Position numbers and translations under genes: made by a program. This document shows, piece by piece, positions 10,472 to 20,285 of a DNA stretch of 64,000 bases (its first letter is position 1; every line of letters starts with the position of its first letter). This DNA is from Wolbachia endosymbiont of Ctenocephalides felis wCfeF (lineage in GTDB: Bacteria; Pseudomonadota; Alphaproteobacteria; Rickettsiales; Anaplasmataceae): contig CP116767.1 of assembly GCA_028571325.1 (NCBI GenBank), positions 339,150 to 403,149 of the forward strand, written 5' to 3'. The notes under the pieces were generated by a model, which was not told the origin of the DNA, did not search any database, and worked only from the letters and a program-made list of their open reading frames with translations.

Positions 10472-10840
10472 TGGGCTGTGCAGCGCATCCTGCGTTTTGC
10501 CATCATCCACTACTGCGTAATCAATATTACACTTATTTAGTCCACCTAATATTCTGCTTTGGAAATATTTTTCACCATAGCCTTCCATAATAACGTTTAT
10601 ATAGTCAGCACTGTCAATATCAGAAAGCTTGTTGCATATTTTTGGATCTTTAACTGCATAGTGTTGTGTAAACTTACACTCACTACCGTCATCTTTACAA
10701 AAAGAAAATTTTCCTTTTTGGTTGCTATCTGCAGTAATGATAAATCTGTTGCCTTCTTTATCTTTTGCTGAGAACTCATTACTACCCTTGTCTATGGAAT
10801 ATTGTTCCTTCGGGAATGTAAATGTTAAGTGATATGTCAT
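10435..10840 (-). pseudogene. N-terminal fragment of the split gene
   Basis: A minus-strand frame of 135 residues (start TYHLTFTFPK) runs into the right end of the element and then continues artificially inside it. The sequence is soluble, rich in Asp, Lys and Tyr, with Cys residues, and has no signal peptide. I recognise no family. The C-terminal part lies on the other side of the element at 8337-8481. An active gene was apparently interrupted here. Confidence 0.6.
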
Positions 10841-10973
10841 AATACTACCTTAATAAAAATGACTATTATAGTATAGATTTATTAATAAACAATATATATT
10901 ATAGCATAATTAATGTAATACCAATTCCATTACACAGAAAGCAAATGTTACCCAACAAAAACAAAAAAACTGC

Positions 10974-11002
10974 TTGACAACCTTCACCAGTCTCCTTACA
11001 AT
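10974..11002 (+). promoter_or_regulatory. Sigma-70 type promoter of repeat A, unit 1
   Basis: TTGACA at 10974-10979, 17 bp, then TACAAT at 10997-11002. The same spacing recurs in every copy of the family. Confidence 0.75.
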
Positions 11003-11291
11003 AGAATTGTGGGTGTTTTGGGCCTAAAATTTATCTTTAATCTTGTATTAAGTGACAAAAGCACAGTATAAAACAAGGCGTGTTATGTTTTATTTTTGCA
11101 GCATGGACACTGCATGTCTTTATAATTTTTTGTCTACATTAGCTGAGCCTCGCTTACTAAGCGGTGTAAGAGAGAACCGGACGCCAAGTTTTTGAGAGAA
11201 CAGTAAACAACTCACATTGCGGGGTTTCTTTTGTCTTTTTTTTAAATTAGTTAAAATCTTAACCAATCTCATTTTTTTCACAAAAAATTGC

Positions 11292-11320
11292 TTGACAAAC
11301 TTCAATATTCCCCTTATAAT
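11292..11320 (+). promoter_or_regulatory. Sigma-70 type promoter of repeat A, unit 2
   Basis: TTGACA at 11292-11297, 17 bp, then TATAAT at 11315-11320, a perfect consensus pair. Confidence 0.75.
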
Positions 11321-11562
11321 AAAATCATGGGTATTTACAACCCCAAGGTCAGCTACTTGTCAAGCGTATAGAGCATTAACGCCAAGTTATTAAAATAGAT
11401 ATTGACCAGGGCTTCTTTTGCTTTTTTTCCCATTTAGTAAATTTCTTAAGCCAAGTAAAACTGGGAAGCGTTTGACGTTGGCTTACTATACTCATCAAGA
11501 GGCTATGTTTGCCTTTTACTGCCAATTCACTATACTTATTCGGTAGGATCTAGTTTGATTAA

Positions 11563-12939
11563 ATGCATAAAATATTAGTAAGGAGTAACCGTGAACCTTT
11601 AGTTGGGAAAATTAAGGTTAATGGTTCAAAGAATGCTATTTTACCAATAGCAGCAGCAAGCCTATTGAGTAGTTCTTCAGTAACTTTGCATAATGTACCT
11701 GATCTAATTGATGTGCATCTGATGTCTGAGCTGCTCGAAAGTCTTGGAGCAAAAGTAAACTTTGTGTACAACAAAGACTATAAAGCAAATCATACTTTAA
11801 AAATTAACTGTAGCAATATTAACAATCATGTGATACCGCATAAAACTGCTAATAAACTGCGAGCATCTTTTTTAATGCTAGGTCCAATGCTTAGCAGGTT
11901 CGGCAAGGCGAGAACAGCATTTCCTGGTGGGTGCAACATTGGAAAACGTCCTGTTGACATGCACATCAAAGCGTTAGAAAAAATGGGGGCTAAAATTGAA
12001 ATTGACGGCTGTAATATAATTGCAACGGTGAAAGGAAAGCTACAAGGGAGAGAGATTACATTCGAAAAAATAAGTGTTGGTGCAACGGAGAACATAATAA
12101 TGGCAGCAACACTTGCAGAAGGAATAACAATAATAAACAATGCTGCAACAGAGCCGGAGGTTCTGGATTTAATAGAGTTCCTGAGGAAAATGGGTGCTGA
12201 TATTAATATTCATGATAATAAAATAGATCTCTCTGATGTTATTCCAGCGCGTGACGCTGGAATCCATGATGAATCCCTGTGTTACGCTTCTGGAATGACA
12301 AAGAATTTTGCAAGAGGTCTAATAACAATAAAAGGAGTTGAGACATTAAACGGATGTGTCCACAAAATAATATCAGATCGCATAGAAGCCGGTACATACG
12401 CACTAGCTGCTATAATAACTGGTGGTAAATTGATGTTAGAAGGAATAAATCTATCTGATATAAGATGTATTACAAATGAATTGGAAGCTATAGGAGCTGT
12501 GATTGAACCGAATGACAAAGGTATTGCTATTTCTAGAAAAAATGGCTCTATTAAATCTGCTAACGCTGCAACAGATTCATACCCTAACTTTCCTAGTGAT
12601 ATGCAGCCACAACTGATGTCTGCAATGTGCGTCGCTGATGGGATATCAGTAATTGAAGAAAACATTTTTGAAAGCAGGTTTGCACATGCAGATGAGTTGA
12701 GAAAGCTAGGTGCTAATATTAGCATCGAGAAAAGCAAAGCTGTTATAAATGGAGTAAAAAGCTTGTCTGGAGCTAATCTATATGCTACTGATTTAAGATC
12801 AACGGCAGCCTTAGTGCTTGCTTCTTTGGTAGCTAGTGGAGAAACTACAATAAATAACTCACATCATTTATGGAGAGGGTATGAAGCAATGCACGAAAAA
12901 CTAAATTCGTGTGGAGCTGATATCTCCATTTCATCTTGA
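11563..12939 (+). CDS. murA: UDP-N-acetylglucosamine 1-carboxyvinyltransferase
   Basis: First committed step of peptidoglycan precursor synthesis: transfer of enolpyruvate from PEP to UDP-GlcNAc. The substrate-binding KVNGSKNAILP start and the catalytic Cys in PGGCNIGKRPVD are present. Its 458 residues are about 25-35 more than usual. The excess is a palindromic repeat inserted in frame at about residues 226-246 (VIPARDAGIHDES). thyX follows after 9 bp and is probably co-transcribed. The inserted repeat is most likely a surface loop because the conserved blocks on both sides are intact. Confidence 0.96.
   Translation: MHKILVRSNREPLVGKIKVNGSKNAILPIAAASLLSSSSVTLHNVPDLIDVHLMSELLESLGAKVNFVYNKDYKANHTLKINCSNINNHVIPHKTANKLRASFLMLGPMLSRFGKARTAFPGGCNIGKRPVDMHIKALEKMGAKIEIDGCNIIATVKGKLQGREITFEKISVGATENIIMAATLAEGITIINNAATEPEVLDLIEFLRKMGADINIHDNKIDLSDVIPARDAGIHDESLCYASGMTKNFARGLITIKGVETLNGCVHKIISDRIEAGTYALAAIITGGKLMLEGINLSDIRCITNELEAIGAVIEPNDKGIAISRKNGSIKSANAATDSYPNFPSDMQPQLMSAMCVADGISVIEENIFESRFAHADELRKLGANISIEKSKAVINGVKSLSGANLYATDLRSTAALVLASLVASGETTINNSHHLWRGYEAMHEKLNSCGADISISS
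12238..12299. repeat. Palindromic repeat inside murA
   Basis: GTTATTCCAGCGCGTGACGC followed by the mirror arm GCTGGAATCCA, then a second partial arm ending TCTGGAATGAC. The same sequence occurs in the gap after thyX at 13883, so this is an inserted repeat. Its length keeps the reading frame. Confidence 0.8.
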
Positions 12940-12948
12940 GGATATTTT

Positions 12949-13806
12949 ATGAACGAGGAACGTTATTCAACCAAGAGAATTACAGTAAAAGAAATAGATG
13001 AGATTCTATATGAGGAACATAAGGTATTAGATCATGGATTTATTCGAGTAGTGGACTATATGGGCTCTGACAGCGCTATAGTTCAAGCTGCTCGTGTTTC
13101 TTATGGAAAAGGAACAAAGCAGATAAGTCAAGATGAAGCGCTTATAAAGTATTTAATGAGGCATCACCACACAACTCCGTTTGAGATGTGTGAAATTAAG
13201 TTTCACGTGAAACTTCCAATTTTTGTTGCAAGACAATGGATAAGGCATAGAACTGCAAATGTGAATGAGTATTCAGCGAGGTACTCAATACTTGATAACG
13301 AATTTTACATACCAAAGCCAGAACAGGTTGCAAAACAATCTGATAATAATAAACAAGGCAGTGGTGAAGCTTTTGACTCACATACATCGAAAGAAATAAT
13401 AGATTCTCTGACAAATGACTCTAATTTAGTATATTCTCATTATGAGAGATTTATTCAGCAGGGGCTTGCAAGAGAAATTGCCAGAACCAATCTAATGCTT
13501 AATTACTACACGCAATTTTATTGGAAGATAGATCTACATAATCTTCTTCATTTTTTGAAGCTTAGAGCTGACAAGCATGCTCAGTATGAAATTAGAGTCT
13601 ATGCAGAAGTTATGTTGGATATAATAAAGAAGTGGGTCCCAATGGCCTACGGCGCTTTCGTTGAATATTGCTTAGAATCGGTTTGTATTTCAAGAACTGG
13701 TCTAGAGGTAGTTCGTAAATTAATTAAAGGAGAAAATGTTACTAGAGAAGAAAGCGGAATTGGTAAAAGGGAATGGGACGAGCTGATGTTGATACTTGAT
13801 AAATAA
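12949..13806 (+). CDS. thyX: Flavin-dependent thymidylate synthase ThyX
   Basis: Makes dTMP from dUMP with FAD and methylenetetrahydrofolate. The diagnostic ThyX motif is present as [15 protein letters not shown] (RHRxxSxNE-type, with Ala in place of the first Ser). GAGGA lies ahead of the ATG. The 285 residues fit the family. Unlike ThyA, ThyX releases tetrahydrofolate rather than dihydrofolate, yet this genome also has folA near 39.5 kb as part of a folate cluster. Confidence 0.96.
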   Translation: MNEERYSTKRITVKEIDEILYEEHKVLDHGFIRVVDYMGSDSAIVQAARVSYGKGTKQISQDEALIKYLMRHHHTTPFEMCEIKFHVKLPIFVARQWIRHRTANVNEYSARYSILDNEFYIPKPEQVAKQSDNNKQGSGEAFDSHTSKEIIDSLTNDSNLVYSHYERFIQQGLAREIARTNLMLNYYTQFYWKIDLHNLLHFLKLRADKHAQYEIRVYAEVMLDIIKKWVPMAYGAFVEYCLESVCISRTGLEVVRKLIKGENVTREESGIGKREWDELMLILDK

Positions 13807-13882
13807 TCTTGAAGATAAAAATCTGTCGCATAGTTGTTATTTACATAGTGCGTGATGGACATCTGTACGAAACTTAAATGGT

Positions 13883-13956
13883 ATCATTCCAGCGCGTGAC
13901 GCTGGAATCTAGTAAAAAAAAAGGATGGATCCCAGTGTCTGGGTACTGGGATGACA
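13883..13956. repeat. Two adjacent palindromic repeats after thyX
   Basis: About 13883-13912 carries the ATTCCAGCGCGTGACGCTGG type. About 13924-13956 carries GGATCCCAGTGTCTGGGTAC with GGGATGACA. Both could form hairpins between the convergent thyX and the metalloprotease gene and could serve as terminators. Confidence 0.75.
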
Positions 13957-14026
13957 GTAGAAAATCTAATTCCTTATAATTCTCGTCCGCCAAGTTGAAT
14001 CTAGCCCTTTATATTACACTAACTCA

Positions 14027-17000
14027 TCACTTTATATAGAACATCTCATTAAAATCATCTAAAGTTCCAAAATCCTGGTCATTGATAAACAAATGATCAT
14101 CAATAACATATGCTTTATCAAGAGTAAATGGTTCGTAGTAATGGTTGTGAGCTGGACTAACAATTTCGTTATATAAAACCATAACTTGCTCATAGCTATA
14201 TTCTTTGCTCATATGGTATTTGTTACGTACGGTATCATAAAAATTCTTTACATCGTCGTATGTCACTTGCAATTCCACCTTATACTTTCCCATTGCAATA
14301 GGTTCACCTGTTTTTATTTTTAAGGGATATTGTGGATAATCTTCCTCCTTGTCGTCCTTCATACTGTCTATAACACTTGTTATGATAACTTCTTCTTGTT
14401 TATCCTCATCTTCTTCTAGCGATCTTTTACTCCTTTTTCTTTCCTCATTAGTAGGGTGTTCAGTTTTATCTTCTTGCGTACTTGATACTTCGTGTTCACG
14501 CTTCAGGTACTCTTCACCACTCAATTGAACCTTGACCCACTGTTTAAACTCTTGATCATAATCTTTCAACTTAGCCAAAAAATCCTCAACTAATTTATTA
14601 CCTTGAGGTCCATTTGTACCATGTGTAGAGAGACTCTTTAGCAAATTATCGATCATATCTGGGTGTTTATCTTCAAGAAATTTTATCACTTGTTCAGCAT
14701 CTGAATGATAATGCTCCCCTTTATTATTTATAATATTATTGCGTAGTATCTCATCTGGTTTGAGATCTTTATTTCTTATTGCAATTAAGGCCTCTTTATC
14801 TCCGTGATCATTGACATGCTGACCGTCTTCCAAACTTGCCATATAGTTAGCAATTCCTTCATGCATAGCTTTAGATAAAACACTACCCGTGCCGTAATAG
14901 GAATTAATGACGGTTAAAGCGTGTCCCAGTTCATGTTTTAAAGTTTTACATGAGTCATTGAACTCATCCTGCAAGTAAAAATAAACATGAACATCTGAAC
15001 CGCGGCCCTGAAGCGTCAAACCAGAATTACCTTGATAACCAATACTCAATTCTTTTAGATAATTTTCGTAGTCACTCTTTGTATTAAATATGAAGATATT
15101 GACTTTATTTGGTATATTGTGCCAAGGTTGAGAATTATTAATGCCAAATGCTGAGTCAAAATCTTTTATAGTACTCTCGATGGTATTTTTTATACTACTC
15201 AGTTTGCTCTGAGTTAATTCCTCATTATCATATTTTATATTTATTTGAAGCTTGTGTTCGCCGAGAGTCATAACTTCACTATCTGGTACAAGATCTTCTA
15301 TAATTTTATTGCCACTTTTTACATCCATCCACTGCTTAAATTCTTTTTCAATTTCTGAGTCATCTAAAAGACGCTTGAATTCTGATATTGCTTGTGCTCT
15401 ACCAAAAGGTGTTGTAGTGAGCAATTGCTTGATAAATTGAGGATGTTTTTCTTGCAAGAATGTTACCAAGCAATCTGACATTCTATAGTCGTTAGACATA
15501 CTTGCTATTTTATACGGTGTATCATACCCAAATTCCTGCATTTTACTGTATGCTTCTTTTGTGTAATGCATATCGCGAGTGCTTTCCTTTTTAGCTGCAT
15601 CATAGCTCCACATGAAAAGCTTCATACCAGTGCGTAAAACTTCAGGTACTTCATTGAGATTACCAGTGGCGTACTCAAGAAATGCATCGCTCATCTTTTC
15701 CATTAAAATTTTAGACTTTGCACAAAGTAAGCTATTTACATCTCCAATAATGAAGGTTTTTGCTATCGTACCATCATTTTCATGTGCTCTTACTGTTCCA
15801 CCACCCCATAATTCGTTATGGTTTTTGCCACCCGAAAGTTCCTTTATATGAGCTTTATAATCGTCATAATTTTTCAGCACATAAAGCTGCAATTTTACTG
15901 GATTACTATGATTGCTTTTTTGTGAATAGAAATTTTCAGACCAAGCCTCATAAGCATCTTTTACAGTTTGCTTGATATAATCAGGTGTGTAACTAGTTAG
16001 CTCACCATATTTTACTTCTATCGTAAGCTTATCGTTTATTATTACACTCTCTTTATTTGGAAATAGCTTTTTTATTAACTCCTGCGGTACAGAATTTTCT
16101 TGAAACTCCATGGTCGTTGATTTTTGGTCCTCATTTTTTGCTTGTGAGTTATCACTATCTTTCATATCATTATCGTCTTCTTCAATTGCTCTTTTCTTTC
16201 TAGGCTTGGCTTCACTTTCTACTATAACTTCTTCGTTCATTTGCTCATTATCAATTATAGCTTCAGTATCTGATTGACTCATCCGGCTATCATTTCTCTC
16301 TAGACTATGAGATAATTCTTCAGATAACTGACTATCACCAAAATACTGATTCTTAGTGCTTAAGTTGCTTGCATAAGAATTGAAGTCAAACATTGGATAA
16401 AATCTACTATCAAGATCAGAATAGGAACTTTCGTTCAGCACAAAAAATAAATCGCTGTAATCGAGCAACATATCATAACCAGAACTAACACAATGTAGGT
16501 ACTCATTGCCTTCATAATCTGCTATATAGAATTTTTTGGAATCAAGGGTGATTTCTTTTGTTCCCTTACCTTCTCCAGTGAACTGCAAAATTACTGCTGA
16601 ACGTCCATCACCTATATCATGACCTTTTATCACTTTAAATATTTTAATCTCACCTTTTTCTATAAGTTCTTTTAACTCTTCGTTCTTTTGATTTAATTCT
16701 TCTTCCGCCTGTCTTTTCTCTCTTACTAGCTTTACCTCTTTCTCAGCAATTTTATTTTGCATCTTTAAAAGTATGTCTTGCATAGCCAAGCCGTTTGTGT
16801 TGCTTAGAAAGTTATCTAACACGTTTGATGCAATTGGTGACAATTCACCATGATCATCAAATACTTTTTCTTTTGCCTTATCATAGTGACTTGGATTATA
16901 AATTACAGCCAGAGGATAAAAGCCATAGTCTGCGATTGCTCCTTCACCCAATGATAGCTCCATTGAAAATCCGTAGTGATTAAGTGGAAGGTTAGAAGTT

Positions 17001-17263
17001 AAAGATCTGCCATCATCACTTTTAACATATAGCTCATCTCTACCGTAATACCCACCGTATTCATTGTAATAGATATAAAAATTCTCATGATTGAGGTCTA
17101 AGTAGCTATCCAGGTTATCAAATTTAACTGTATCGCTGAGCTTCCCGCGCAAAAGATTTTTACTTTCATTTGTAAGCTTTATACGTGCAGAAAAGTGGGA
17201 TTGACCTGCTATAGGCTCACCTCTTTCTATCTCAAAGTTCAAAGTAATCTTATCGTCAACCAT
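14027..17263 (-). CDS. Large multi-module collagenase-like (M9-type) metalloprotease protein
   Basis: About 1,078 residues, starting at the ATG at 17263 with GGAGG 6 nt upstream; a TTG 5 codons earlier overlaps that site. Layout: an N-terminal beta-rich region with no signal peptide; a coiled coil at about 180-210; an acidic linker with a basic patch (PRKKRA near 355); module 1 (about 395-655), a degenerate peptidase-like unit without HExxH; module 2 (about 655-930) with zinc motif HELGH at 777-781 and EGIANY Glu near 802; a second basic patch (RKRSKR near 939); and a partial third module that starts like the others (KYKVELQVTYDD). Both modules end in EFKQW. A host-directed secreted protease is plausible but inferred. 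Confidence 0.75.
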   Translation of the reverse strand: MVDDKITLNFEIERGEPIAGQSHFSARIKLTNESKNLLRGKLSDTVKFDNLDSYLDLNHENFYIYYNEYGGYYGRDELYVKSDDGRSLTSNLPLNHYGFSMELSLGEGAIADYGFYPLAVIYNPSHYDKAKEKVFDDHGELSPIASNVLDNFLSNTNGLAMQDILLKMQNKIAEKEVKLVREKRQAEEELNQKNEELKELIEKGEIKIFKVIKGHDIGDGRSAVILQFTGEGKGTKEITLDSKKFYIADYEGNEYLHCVSSGYDMLLDYSDLFFVLNESSYSDLDSRFYPMFDFNSYASNLSTKNQYFGDSQLSEELSHSLERNDSRMSQSDTEAIIDNEQMNEEVIVESEAKPRKKRAIEEDDNDMKDSDNSQAKNEDQKSTTMEFQENSVPQELIKKLFPNKESVIINDKLTIEVKYGELTSYTPDYIKQTVKDAYEAWSENFYSQKSNHSNPVKLQLYVLKNYDDYKAHIKELSGGKNHNELWGGGTVRAHENDGTIAKTFIIGDVNSLLCAKSKILMEKMSDAFLEYATGNLNEVPEVLRTGMKLFMWSYDAAKKESTRDMHYTKEAYSKMQEFGYDTPYKIASMSNDYRMSDCLVTFLQEKHPQFIKQLLTTTPFGRAQAISEFKRLLDDSEIEKEFKQWMDVKSGNKIIEDLVPDSEVMTLGEHKLQINIKYDNEELTQSKLSSIKNTIESTIKDFDSAFGINNSQPWHNIPNKVNIFIFNTKSDYENYLKELSIGYQGNSGLTLQGRGSDVHVYFYLQDEFNDSCKTLKHELGHALTVINSYYGTGSVLSKAMHEGIANYMASLEDGQHVNDHGDKEALIAIRNKDLKPDEILRNNIINNKGEHYHSDAEQVIKFLEDKHPDMIDNLLKSLSTHGTNGPQGNKLVEDFLAKLKDYDQEFKQWVKVQLSGEEYLKREHEVSSTQEDKTEHPTNEERKRSKRSLEEDEDKQEEVIITSVIDSMKDDKEEDYPQYPLKIKTGEPIAMGKYKVELQVTYDDVKNFYDTVRNKYHMSKEYSYEQVMVLYNEIVSPAHNHYYEPFTLDKAYVIDDHLFINDQDFGTLDDFNEMFYIK

Positions 17264-17430
17264 AAATGGCCTCCACAAATTATATAAATCTATTAATTTA
17301 TCAATTATATGGTGTGTACTATGAAAAATATGTTAAATATTAAGATCTTTTTTCTATGTATAGTTTTTCCAATTTATCTGTATTGTTAAAGATTACAGTC
17401 CTGCAAAAACAGTGCTAAACTGAGACTGCC

Positions 17431-19389
17431 ATGACAAAGACAGTTGACGTATTACTACCACTTCCAATTGACCTGTTATTTTCATATGCAGTTGAAGAAA
17501 ACACTGAAATTTCAATTGGGGATTACGTAGTGATGCCGTTTGGCAAAAAACGCTTGATTGGAATAGTTTGGAAATGCAGTGACAAGAGTGATCGAGAATT
17601 AAAATTTATCGAGCAAAGGATCAATCTACCAAGCGTTAGACCAAGATTGATCGCATTTGCAGAGTGGGTTGCGCAATATAATTTAATACCTATTGGTATG
17701 CTTGCAAAAGTAATAATGGGAGGAGTGTTAAAAGTAAACCAAATAGACAAACTGGTTTGTGTTGAAAAAGATCAGGAAATAAGTGAAGTAAGTTGCCAAT
17801 TAAGCCCTGAGCAGCAGATAGCTAGTGACCAAATAATAAGCAATTTGAACGAATACTCAGTGACTTTGCTTGACGGTGAGACAGGGTCTGGGAAAACGGA
17901 AGTTTATCTCTCTGTGATTGCGAAGTTAGTTGACACTGTAAACGACGCTCAAGTTTTAATTCTCCTGCCCGAAATTATTTTAACTTCACAATTGGTAAAT
18001 CGTATTCGCGGTCAGATATCAAGAAACCTAGCTCAGTGGCACTCGGGGCTCACTCCAAAGACTCGCAGAAATAACTGGCTTGATATAGCAAATGGAAATG
18101 TACAAATAATTATTGGGGCGCGATCAGCACTTTTTTTACCTTATAAAAACCTAAAATTGATTATCGTTGATGAAGAGCACGATTCATCTTTTAAACAAGA
18201 GCAGGGGATTATATACAATGCTCGAGATATGGCGATAATCTTAGCCAAAATTGAAAATATTCCAATAATTCTGTCGTCAGCTACTCCACTGCTTGAAACG
18301 ATTCATCATGTTAAAAATGGAAATTACAATCACGTGAAGTTAACTAAGCGATTCGGTGGTGCGGAATTGCCACTCATTAGAGTAGTGGACATGAGAAACA
18401 ACAAACAATGGATTTCTGATGAGCTTTTCGAGTGCATAAAACAAACCATAGAGAAAAAACAGCAGGTTATGCTTTTTCTAAACCGCAGAGGATATGCGCA
18501 ACTTGCAGTTTGTAAAAAGTGTGGATACAAAATTTCCTGCCCAAATTGTGCTATTTGGCTTACATACCACAAGAAAAAGAACGCCCTTTTGTGTCATCAT
18601 TGTTCTTATCAATTAAAACTCCCAGAAAAATGCTCTAATTGCCAAAGTGAGCAGTCATTATCCCTTTATGGTGTAGGAATTGAAAGGTTGCTTGAAGAAA
18701 TGGTCAAACTAATACCAAACGCAAAAACTGCAATTATAAGCAGCGATCAGAAGTCGGTTAGCAACGTCATTGACTTAGTGTTAAAGGAAGAGGTGAATAT
18801 TATAATCGGCACACAAATAATTGCTAAAGGACACAATTTTCCTAAATTGACCTTGGTTGGTGTGGTAAATGCGGATTTGAGCCTCGAAAATTCTGATCTG
18901 AGGGCAGCAGAAAAGACATATCAGTTATTGCACCAAGTTGCAGGGAGATCTGGAAGGTTCAACGAAAAAGGAACAGTAATAGTGCAAACTAATAACCCTG
19001 AAAGTCCAATAATAAAAGCATTGCAGCATCAAAAGAGGGACGCATTTTATGAAATTGAACTTAAGTCAAGATGCGGAGCTAAAATGCCACCTTTTAGCAG
19101 ATTAATAGCGCTTATAATTTGCGGTAAGAATCAAATTGCAACACAAAAAGCAGCAAATGAAATAGCAAGATTCTTGCATAATCAATGTTTAAAAGAATTC
19201 GAAATTCTTGGTCCATCGCCAGCAGCAATAAATTTCTTAAATAATAAGTATCGGTATAGGATATTACTAAAGATACACAATAAACATAGTCTATCCATGC
19301 AGAGAAAGCTGAAATGCTGGATTAAAAGTTATAACTTGAGTTCGAGCATTGCAGTAACAATAGATGTTGATCCTGTGAGTTTTTTTTAA
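17431..19389 (+). CDS. priA: Primosomal protein N' / replication-restart helicase PriA
   Basis: 3'-5' superfamily 2 helicase that reloads the replisome at stalled forks. Walker A is GETGSGKTEVYL, the DEAH-type box is DEEHDSSFKQEQ, and four CxxC-type pairs around residues 355-410 (CKKCGYKISCPNC, CHHC, CSNC) make the zinc sites. The C-terminal domain includes GRSGRF. The 652 residues are slightly short, as in related Rickettsiales. It is transcribed divergently from the metalloprotease gene. Confidence 0.96.
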   Translation: MTKTVDVLLPLPIDLLFSYAVEENTEISIGDYVVMPFGKKRLIGIVWKCSDKSDRELKFIEQRINLPSVRPRLIAFAEWVAQYNLIPIGMLAKVIMGGVLKVNQIDKLVCVEKDQEISEVSCQLSPEQQIASDQIISNLNEYSVTLLDGETGSGKTEVYLSVIAKLVDTVNDAQVLILLPEIILTSQLVNRIRGQISRNLAQWHSGLTPKTRRNNWLDIANGNVQIIIGARSALFLPYKNLKLIIVDEEHDSSFKQEQGIIYNARDMAIILAKIENIPIILSSATPLLETIHHVKNGNYNHVKLTKRFGGAELPLIRVVDMRNNKQWISDELFECIKQTIEKKQQVMLFLNRRGYAQLAVCKKCGYKISCPNCAIWLTYHKKKNALLCHHCSYQLKLPEKCSNCQSEQSLSLYGVGIERLLEEMVKLIPNAKTAIISSDQKSVSNVIDLVLKEEVNIIIGTQIIAKGHNFPKLTLVGVVNADLSLENSDLRAAEKTYQLLHQVAGRSGRFNEKGTVIVQTNNPESPIIKALQHQKRDAFYEIELKSRCGAKMPPFSRLIALIICGKNQIATQKAANEIARFLHNQCLKEFEILGPSPAAINFLNNKYRYRILLKIHNKHSLSMQRKLKCWIKSYNLSSSIAVTIDVDPVSFF

Positions 19390-19536
19390 CAGGTTTGTTG
19401 CAGAACGTTAATTTAAATTTGGATAACATTCATAGAAACTATCACAAATTGTATTAACTTTTTAACCAAAAGCTTGACTTTCAGCAGAATTTGTTGTATT
19501 ATTAATACACTATATGATCAAAATAAGGAGGATCGT

Positions 19537-20145
19537 ATGACTGGTATTTCGAACTCAATAATCCAAAAAATAAAGAATGGTGAAAAGATTGATCAAGGCA
19601 TATTTGCACTTGTTTTAAAGCAACCACAAACTACGAAAGAAACAAAGATGCACGAAATTCTGCTTCATTTTGTACAAAATCATGGTGGGCAATCGCTAGA
19701 AGATGTGATAGAGCATTTGAACGCAGCAATACGGGGGATGACGCTCCAAAAAAACAACCCAATAAAGAATCAAGATGAGGAACTTCGTACTCACATGAAC
19801 TTTAAGGGGGAGGGAGGAAATACAATATTACATCAAGCTGTTATAGATAATAACACTCAGGCAATAGAGGTCCTTTTTAACTATGATATCAATCCTTTGA
19901 TAAAGAACCAAAAAGGTGAAATTCCATTAGATTTAGCTCAAATAAAAAACACAAGAGAAACGCTTGTTAAAGGTATGAAAAAACAAGCTGACTCGAAGAA
20001 GTGGAGCGCTGTATGTAATAGTTCATTTGGCGTTATACCTGGCATTTTCTCGGTGTTGGGCTGGGTGTTGGTAGTGCTTTGGCAGGTCCTTCGATGGCTA
20101 TCATATTGGGCGCAGCAGCAGTATTTACTCTCATTGCTGGAATAG
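19537..20145 (+). CDS. Ankyrin-type protein with frameshifted C-terminal membrane segment
   Basis: The start at 19537 follows AAGGAGG. The N-terminal 90 residues are helical and unrecognised. About 95-150 has one or two ankyrin-like repeats (GNTILHQAVIDNNTQAIEVL, then KGEIPLDLAQ). The current frame ends at 20145 with a Trp-rich tail. In the +1 frame from about 20045, the sequence reads LGVGLGVGSALAGPSMAII and a long hydrophobic segment, ending at 20285. That glycine-rich membrane segment is surely the original C terminus, so a 1-bp indel lies near 20041-20055. A recent pseudogene or a truncated but soluble product. Confidence 0.7.
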   Translation: MTGISNSIIQKIKNGEKIDQGIFALVLKQPQTTKETKMHEILLHFVQNHGGQSLEDVIEHLNAAIRGMTLQKNNPIKNQDEELRTHMNFKGEGGNTILHQAVIDNNTQAIEVLFNYDINPLIKNQKGEIPLDLAQIKNTRETLVKGMKKQADSKKWSAVCNSSFGVIPGIFSVLGWVLVVLWQVLRWLSYWAQQQYLLSLLE

Positions 20146-20285
20146 CGGTTGGACTAGCTATATATTTCTTAAGTCAAGACCGTGAACAAGCTAAAGCGAT
20201 AGAAAAGGCGATTAATTCTAACCCGCCTTCTGTGCTTAACCAAATCCCATTATTATACCAATCCCACTACACAAAAAGTAAATAG
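20050..20285 (+). pseudogene. Out-of-frame C-terminal membrane segment of the ankyrin-type gene
   Basis: Continues the 19537 gene in the +1 frame: a glycine-zipper-like hydrophobic stretch (about 35-40 residues in all), then a charged tail (SQDREQAKAIEKAI) to a TAG/TAA near 20285. It has no start signal of its own apart from an internal TTG. Confidence 0.6.

Larger units (their letters stand above)
10925..11520 (+). repeat. Intergenic repeat A (two promoter-led units)
   Basis: This noncoding stretch between the split gene and murA belongs to a family also found at about 20260, 38250 (minus), 42450 and 58070. Unit 1 begins with the promoter at 10974 and runs through a TTTTGCAGCATGGACACTGCATGTC block to GGGGTTTCTTTTG followed by a T run near 11240. 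Unit 2 starts with a second promoter at 11292 and ends at CAGGGCTTCTTTTG plus a T run near 11430. Copy A is the most diverged. Short ORFs in it are not conserved between copies, so it is more likely RNA than protein. Confidence 0.8.

Noticed and set aside
11120..11305. 61-codon minus-strand ORF within repeat A
   Set aside because: Antisense to the repeat family and not seen in the other copies.
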